Origin: Candidatus Nanohaloarchaea archaeon
GTDB taxonomy: Archaea > EX4484-52 > GLR71
Reading direction: 5' to 3'
Length of the DNA: 7,683 nucleotides
Assembly: GCA_030671745.1 (NCBI GenBank)
Contig: DAOVHT010000048.1
Span: 1 to 7,683, forward strand
Both the position numbers and the translations under genes were made by a program. The notes beneath the pieces were generated by a model that saw only the letters and a list, made by a program, of their open reading frames with translations, was not told the DNA's origin and did no database searches. Positions 1 to 6,100 of the stretch are shown piece by piece. How positions within the stretch are numbered: the first letter of the stretch is position 1; every line of letters starts with the position of its first letter.

Positions 1-135
1 CTCATCTGTGATGTTTATCGAGTATACATCATTCTGTGTCTGATTGACTTTTACTGTTGTGTTAACAGTTATTGTCTCGTTCTCTCCGGCGACCAAGATG
101 TCTGGGCTCAGGATCTTTGTTATCTGCAATGAGAT
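1..135 (-). other. Beginning of a further beta-rich domain (cut by window edge)
   Basis: Residues 2517-2561, starting ISLQITKILSPDILVAGENE and followed by TITVNTTVKVNQTQNDVYS. The pattern 'L.I.K..SP..lv.GeN.TitVnttV..N' resembles the first strands of CARDB- or DUF11-like domains that repeat in archaeal and bacterial surface proteins. Only about 45 residues are present, so the family is a suggestion. Confidence 0.4.
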
Positions 136-3100
136 GAGACTGACTGTGAAATCCACTTCGTCCATATTCCAGTTGTCGGCTGTGTCGTTCGCGTAAAGTT
201 TGAGGTTGTTGGCGCCTTCTGTGGCTGTTATTGTCGTGTTTTGGCAGGAAGCTATGGTCGTGTTTGCGCCGTTGAGTTCATAGATGCAGGTCGATATTCC
301 GTTTAAGTCTTGTGCGCTGTAATTGAGGTCAATCTGGAGAGTTCCATATGTTGTTGATGTTGGGGATTGGATTGTTATCTGTGGAGGGGTTGTGTCTATA
401 TTTAATGTTCTGGTTTCGGTGTTGTTTACATTCCCTGCCAGATCTTGGGCGTAGGCTGTGTAGGTGTAAGTGCCTTCTGCTAGGTCTGTCATATTTGTTT
501 CCAAACGGTAGAGTCCTGCGTTGTAGGATGCGTTGATCTCTGCGGGGGTGAGTGCACGGTTGAAGATTCTTACTTCATCGATTGTGCCGTTGAAGTTTGT
601 TGTAATTTGCTCACCATATCCGATTAGTTTAGGGTAGTCATTTGTCCCGACAAAACCAAGCCCAGTAGAATCATTTTTTATTAACACACCCTGCCTATAA
701 ATATTTGTATCTGTGCCATTAAATGAAACCGCAACATGATACCAGGTATTTTTATCCCATGAGATGGCATCGGTGCTTACGGTTGCTGTATCCCCACCAC
801 CATAATTATGACCTGTTTTATAGCTAAAATAGATTCTATCCCCATAGTTATCCCTAATATATATTATATAACCTGACTGAGAACAGGCAACACATTTATC
901 GTCAAATATTATTTGATAGTCATTAACAGAATCTCCAGTATTTATTTTAATCCATGCTTCAACAGTTACCTCAGTTGTTACATTCAAACTGTCTGAATCC
1001 GCTACTGCTACAGAATCATCAACTCCATCAAAATTAATCCCATATCCGTATTTCCCAGAGGTTGTCCAACCAGAACAGTTACCCGTGCAATTGTCAATAC
1101 CATAATTCATATTAGTCATTGTACCATTGTTGCCGTAACTTGACCAGTCGCGTGCGAATGTATCGTTTTCGCCGGATTCTAGATTAAATCGCCACCAGCC
1201 GACAAGAGAATTGTTCCAGTCTATGAATGCTGTGATGTTGTTTGCGTCTGTTGTGGTGACGTTGATGTAGGTGTAGTCCTCGTTGATGTATGAATCGTTG
1301 TCTTCTGTCGGCGCGGTGAATTCTATTGATGGGTCTGTTGTATCGAAAGTGAAATACATTGTTTTTACTGCTGTGTTTCCTGCTGTATCATTACAGAAGA
1401 TGTTTATCGTGTAATCTTGGTCTGTCAGGCCTGTCGTGTTTGTGAAGTTGAATGGGCTTGTCGAATCCATCGTCGGATATTCTGATAGGTCTGTCCATAT
1501 GTATGAGATCGCTAAATTGTCTGTACATATTCCGTTGAAGTCTGGTGCGTAGTTGTAATAAGTGCCGTTTGCAGCCGGAGTGTCTATCGTTAAAGTCGGT
1601 GAGGTTGCGTCTACTGTCAATGTTCTTGTCTCTGTGTTATTTACGTTTCCTGCCAAGTCTTGAGCGTATGCTGTGTAGGTGTAGGTACCTTCTGTCAGGT
1701 CGGTGATATTTGTTTCCAATCGGTACAGTCCGGCCTTGTAGGATGCGTTGATCTCAGAAGGGGTGAGTGCGCGGTTAAATACCATTGTTCCATCAATAAG
1801 ACCATTATACTCTAACTCAGCACCGTATGTTGCGCCGATTACCAATTCTTTTGTAGTTGTCTGTATGCTTCCGGTATAATCGGCAGATGTGTTTAAAACA
1901 CCATTATAATAAAGTCTCAATTTTGTATTATCATAAGTTGCAACTATATGATACCAATTGTCCTGTATATCTGCAGGCATGTCTCCCATAGCGTATATTA
2001 TACCTTGTATGCCGAACCAGATCTCATCGCTATTCCCTCTCAGATAGAGATAATAAGCAGGATTAGAACCGGTATCGCCTTTTATCATTAGCATCTGATT
2101 ATAATCGCGAGGATCCCTTTCTGCTTTTATCCATGCGGAAAGCGTAATTTGACCTGATATGTTTAGTGAGGTATCGTTGCCTACATTAATGTAATCATTG
2201 TCACCATCAAAGTACCTTGCTCCGCCGAACTTTCCTGCATCGGTATATGTTGATTCCTGGTTTGTGCCGTCGTTTGAGTATGTGGAATAGTCTGTGAAAT
2301 CTGTATCGTTATTGAACCTCCACCAACCTACAAGAGAATTGTTCCAGTCGACGAAGGCTGTGATGTTGCTGGTGTCAGTTGCGGTGACATTGATGTATGT
2401 GTAATCCTCGGTGATGTATGAATCATTGTCTTCTGTCGGGGCTACGAATCCTATTTCAGGATTGGTTGTGTCTATTGTAAATGTCCGTGTCTCGGTCTGG
2501 TTTGTGTTTCCTTCTGTGTCATTGACCCAGACATAATAGGTGTAGGTTCCTTCCGTCAATCCAGTCTCATTAAAGTAACTGTTATCGATTGTGCTGTTTG
2601 TGCCGTTCCAATTTAATATTGTCGTGTTGAGATACGATTCAGACACGGTCCAATTGAGGTATGTGTAATTTTTAGTCGTATAATAGTTGTCAGCATGTGT
2701 CGGCGAAACAAAGGATATAGGTAAGGCTATTATGTCATAAGAGTACAACAGATTGTCTGTGGAATATGTCAGGTTGACAAAAGATTTTCCAGATATGTTT
2801 GCAAGGAATGAATAACTTCCTGATGATGACTCTGTGAAGGATTCGTTTGTCCTATAAACTGTGCTTAGGACTGTGTCCATACTGTACGGTCCCCGTCCTG
2901 AGATGTTTGTTATTGTCGTTCCTGTGCCGTTCACCTCGTAATATGTGTCCTGGTCTGCTACGTATTCATTTATCTTGTAGGCTGCATAGATCGGAGTATC
3001 TAATCCGAATGAAGTCTTTGTCTCGTTGTCGGAATCCATCAAGGATATGTTTGTTGCAGTCATGTTGAACACGCAACGGTGAGGGTATGTGTCATTGTAG

Positions 3101-6100
3101 ATTGCGACATAGAAGGTCGGGTATGGGTTCAGGGATGCGCCTGTGACATCACATCTTCCATCTGCAGTTGTTCCATAGACGATGTGTGTGCTCCCGTATC
3201 TTGCGGCATCTGTGGAATTTGATAGAAGTGTAGTCGTGTAGTTGTAAGTGTCAGGACCTTTGATGTATATTGTTCCACCGTAACTATCTTGAGCAGAATT
3301 ACCTGTTACACCTTTGGATTCGATTGTTCCGGAATAATTAAAAATATCGGAATATATTGCGATTCTTCCACCCCCACCTCCGCCGCCATCGGCAAGACCA
3401 CTAGCACCACTACCATCACCTCCAGCACCACCATTTGATGAAATCAGACCAAAACCATTTAATATTGATGATATTAAATAAATTGAACCGCCGGAACCAC
3501 CGCCGGAACCAAAAGACGTATCAATAAAACCAGACTGACCCTCTGCTAAAACAAACCCATCAATATTAAATTGATCTGATACATTAATTATGATACGACC
3601 TCCACCAGAACCACCAGAGTAACCGACATTATCATAATTTTCATCGCCACCCGAACTGCCAAAATCTAAAGGTTCTGTCAGAGAACCATAAGTTGTTCCA
3701 CCAGCACCATTTGCACCAGCACCACCAGCACCACCATATCCGCCGCCGCCGCCACCAAACACACCATACTCTCCTGCACCGGGGCCATCACCACTATCGA
3801 TTATCCCTAGATAACCAAAACCGCTGGCATCAATTGATGAACCAGATTCAATTGTCAAATTCGTTGCAGTGATGTTGACATTTGCATTGATTGTACTTGA
3901 AGATGTCATTGAAATTGTTTTTGAAGATATCAAGAAAATAGTCTCTAAATTATTATTGTTATTGATAGTACTATTGATAAGATTAATGTCATCTGTTGAA
4001 TTTAGGATAGTATTATTTCGTATATTGAGTATACTACCAATCATGTTAAAATAATTAAAAAATGACTGCATTGTAGAATTTAGACCGAGGGTTATTGTAC
4101 TTTGATTTACTTGGAAACTATTTATTGGAAGTATCGCATTATCACCAATAGTCATCACACTTTGATTAAGTTCTATACTAGTACCAACATTAAATGTTGC
4201 ATTATCACCTATTTCAAAAATGCTCTGAACAATATTTAAATCCACATCAGTGTTAAATGTTGTGTTATCCAATAAATCTAGAGAACTGTTATATAATACA
4301 AAATCATCAGTTGCATTCAATTCTAAATTATCTGCGGTTGCATAAACATTTGCATCAGTTATATTCAAGCTTGTGAAATTTCGTGATGAGGTCATATTGG
4401 TATTGACACCATACACAATACAATCAATGTCATCCATACAACCCATATTCATTAAATCCGGAATCCATGGAATTGGGTTGAATGTTGGAGTTTGGGTATA
4501 AAAATCAATCGTGTCTGACATGCTATCATTTACAAAATCTATAAGAATGTAACCGGCTAGGTTTATGTCTGTTGAATTTGCAAGAATTGAACCTGAAGGA
4601 GACAATGTGTTTGAACTATTTATATAAATTGTTCCGCCCTGACCTGCTTGTTGATCACCACCATTTGCACCTGTAGAACCCATATCTCCCGAATAATTAA
4701 AAATATCTGTATAAATAACAATTCTACCCCCCGCACCACCGCCACCATCATTACCTCCAGCAAAAGAATCACTATCTCCACCAAAACCACCATCCGAAGA
4801 GATCAAACCAGACCCCACCAATGTTGAAGATGTAATATAGATTGAACCACCACTACCACCACCAGCGCCACGAAGATTTGTCACAATTCCAAAAATACCA
4901 TCAGATTGTATAGATCCCTCAACAGACAAATAATCAGAGATATTAAGTATTATACGACCCCCACCATTACCTGCACCAGAATTTAAATAAGCTGAACCAC
5001 CAGAGCTCCCGAAATCGATTGGTTCTGTCAAAGAACCATAAGCTGTTCCACCAGAACCTTGTGCACCATTACCACCAACACCACCATAACCCGCACCACC
5101 ACCACCCCAAATACCATACTCTCCTGCACCGGGACCATTTCCAGGTTCTTCAGATGGATTTGAAGGATATCCTAAACCATTGGCATTTATACTTGAACCT
5201 GATTCAATAGTAAGGTTCGTTGCTGTGATGTTGACATTGGCTGTTATGTTTGAACCCGTCTCCAATGTGATATTTCCTAACATATTGATCTCAAATGATG
5301 TCTGATTTGTGGTGTTGTACAAAGATCCACCAGACTGTAAAACCAATGAACCTGAACCGTTTATCGAATATCCGTTCTCGATGCCTTTTACTGTACTGAT
5401 GTAACATATCGTATCTAATGTTCCAGTATCACACATCGTGACTTCAAACCAGACTGTTGATGAATTGAGGTTGCCAGAGGTATCATTTGCATAGACTGTG
5501 ATGTTGTGGGAACCAAAAGAAAGGGTTCCTGCATCTGTGTCAATCTCTGTTGTCCATGCACCAGTAACATTCGCACCGTCATCAATTGAGTACCACATAG
5601 AATCGGAAGATGTATCTGTCTGTGTTGCATTTATGTGAGGAGTAGTATCATTTGCTGTCGCGTTTGCCGGCTCAAAGATTGTTATCTGAGGGGGTGTTGA
5701 ATCAACTGTCAAAGTTCTTGTCTCGGTGTTGTTTGTGTTTCCTGCCATGTCCTGGACGTATGCTGTGTGGGTGTAGGTGCCTTCTGCCAAACCTGTGAAA
5801 TTGGTTTCCAATCTGTAAAGTCCTGCATTGTAGGATGCGTTGATCTCGGCGGCGGTTAAGGCGCTGTTGAAGATTCTTACTTCGTCGATTGAACCATTCA
5901 ATGATTGTCCGATTATCAGATTATTTGTATTTGTTGAGATTGCGGTTGAATAATCATCTGTCGTCTCCTCAACATCATTGACATACAGTTTCATCTGTTG
6001 TGTTCCAGCGTCTTTGTCATAAGTCAATGCAATGTGGTTCCAGCCAGAAGTTATCGGCGCAGTTATTGTCTCTCCGTTTATGGTTGCAAATGCAGTTGTC

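Noticed and set aside
348..536. Plus-strand Leu/Cys-rich short frame
   Set aside because: It covers the Ig-like second half and LamG end on the minus strand, which are conserved in three copies at protein level. It is a shadow.
3361..3778. ACC/CCA-rich tracts resembling a simple-sequence repeat or CRISPR-like array
   Set aside because: There is no constant repeat with regular spacers. The tracts are glycine codons (GGT, GGC, GGA, GGG mixed) in a conserved protein module.
3869..4054. Plus-strand 61-residue hydrophobic frame that could pass for a small membrane protein
   Set aside because: It is antisense to the AT-rich Asn/Thr solenoid block; ATT/AAT codons on the minus strand give hydrophobic residues on the other. 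No ribosome binding site or independent support was seen.
5019..5210. Plus-strand reading frame rich in His, tempting as a metal-binding small protein
   Set aside because: The His run is the ACC/CCA tract of glycine codons from module A read in another frame and strand. It lies fully inside the long minus-strand gene.
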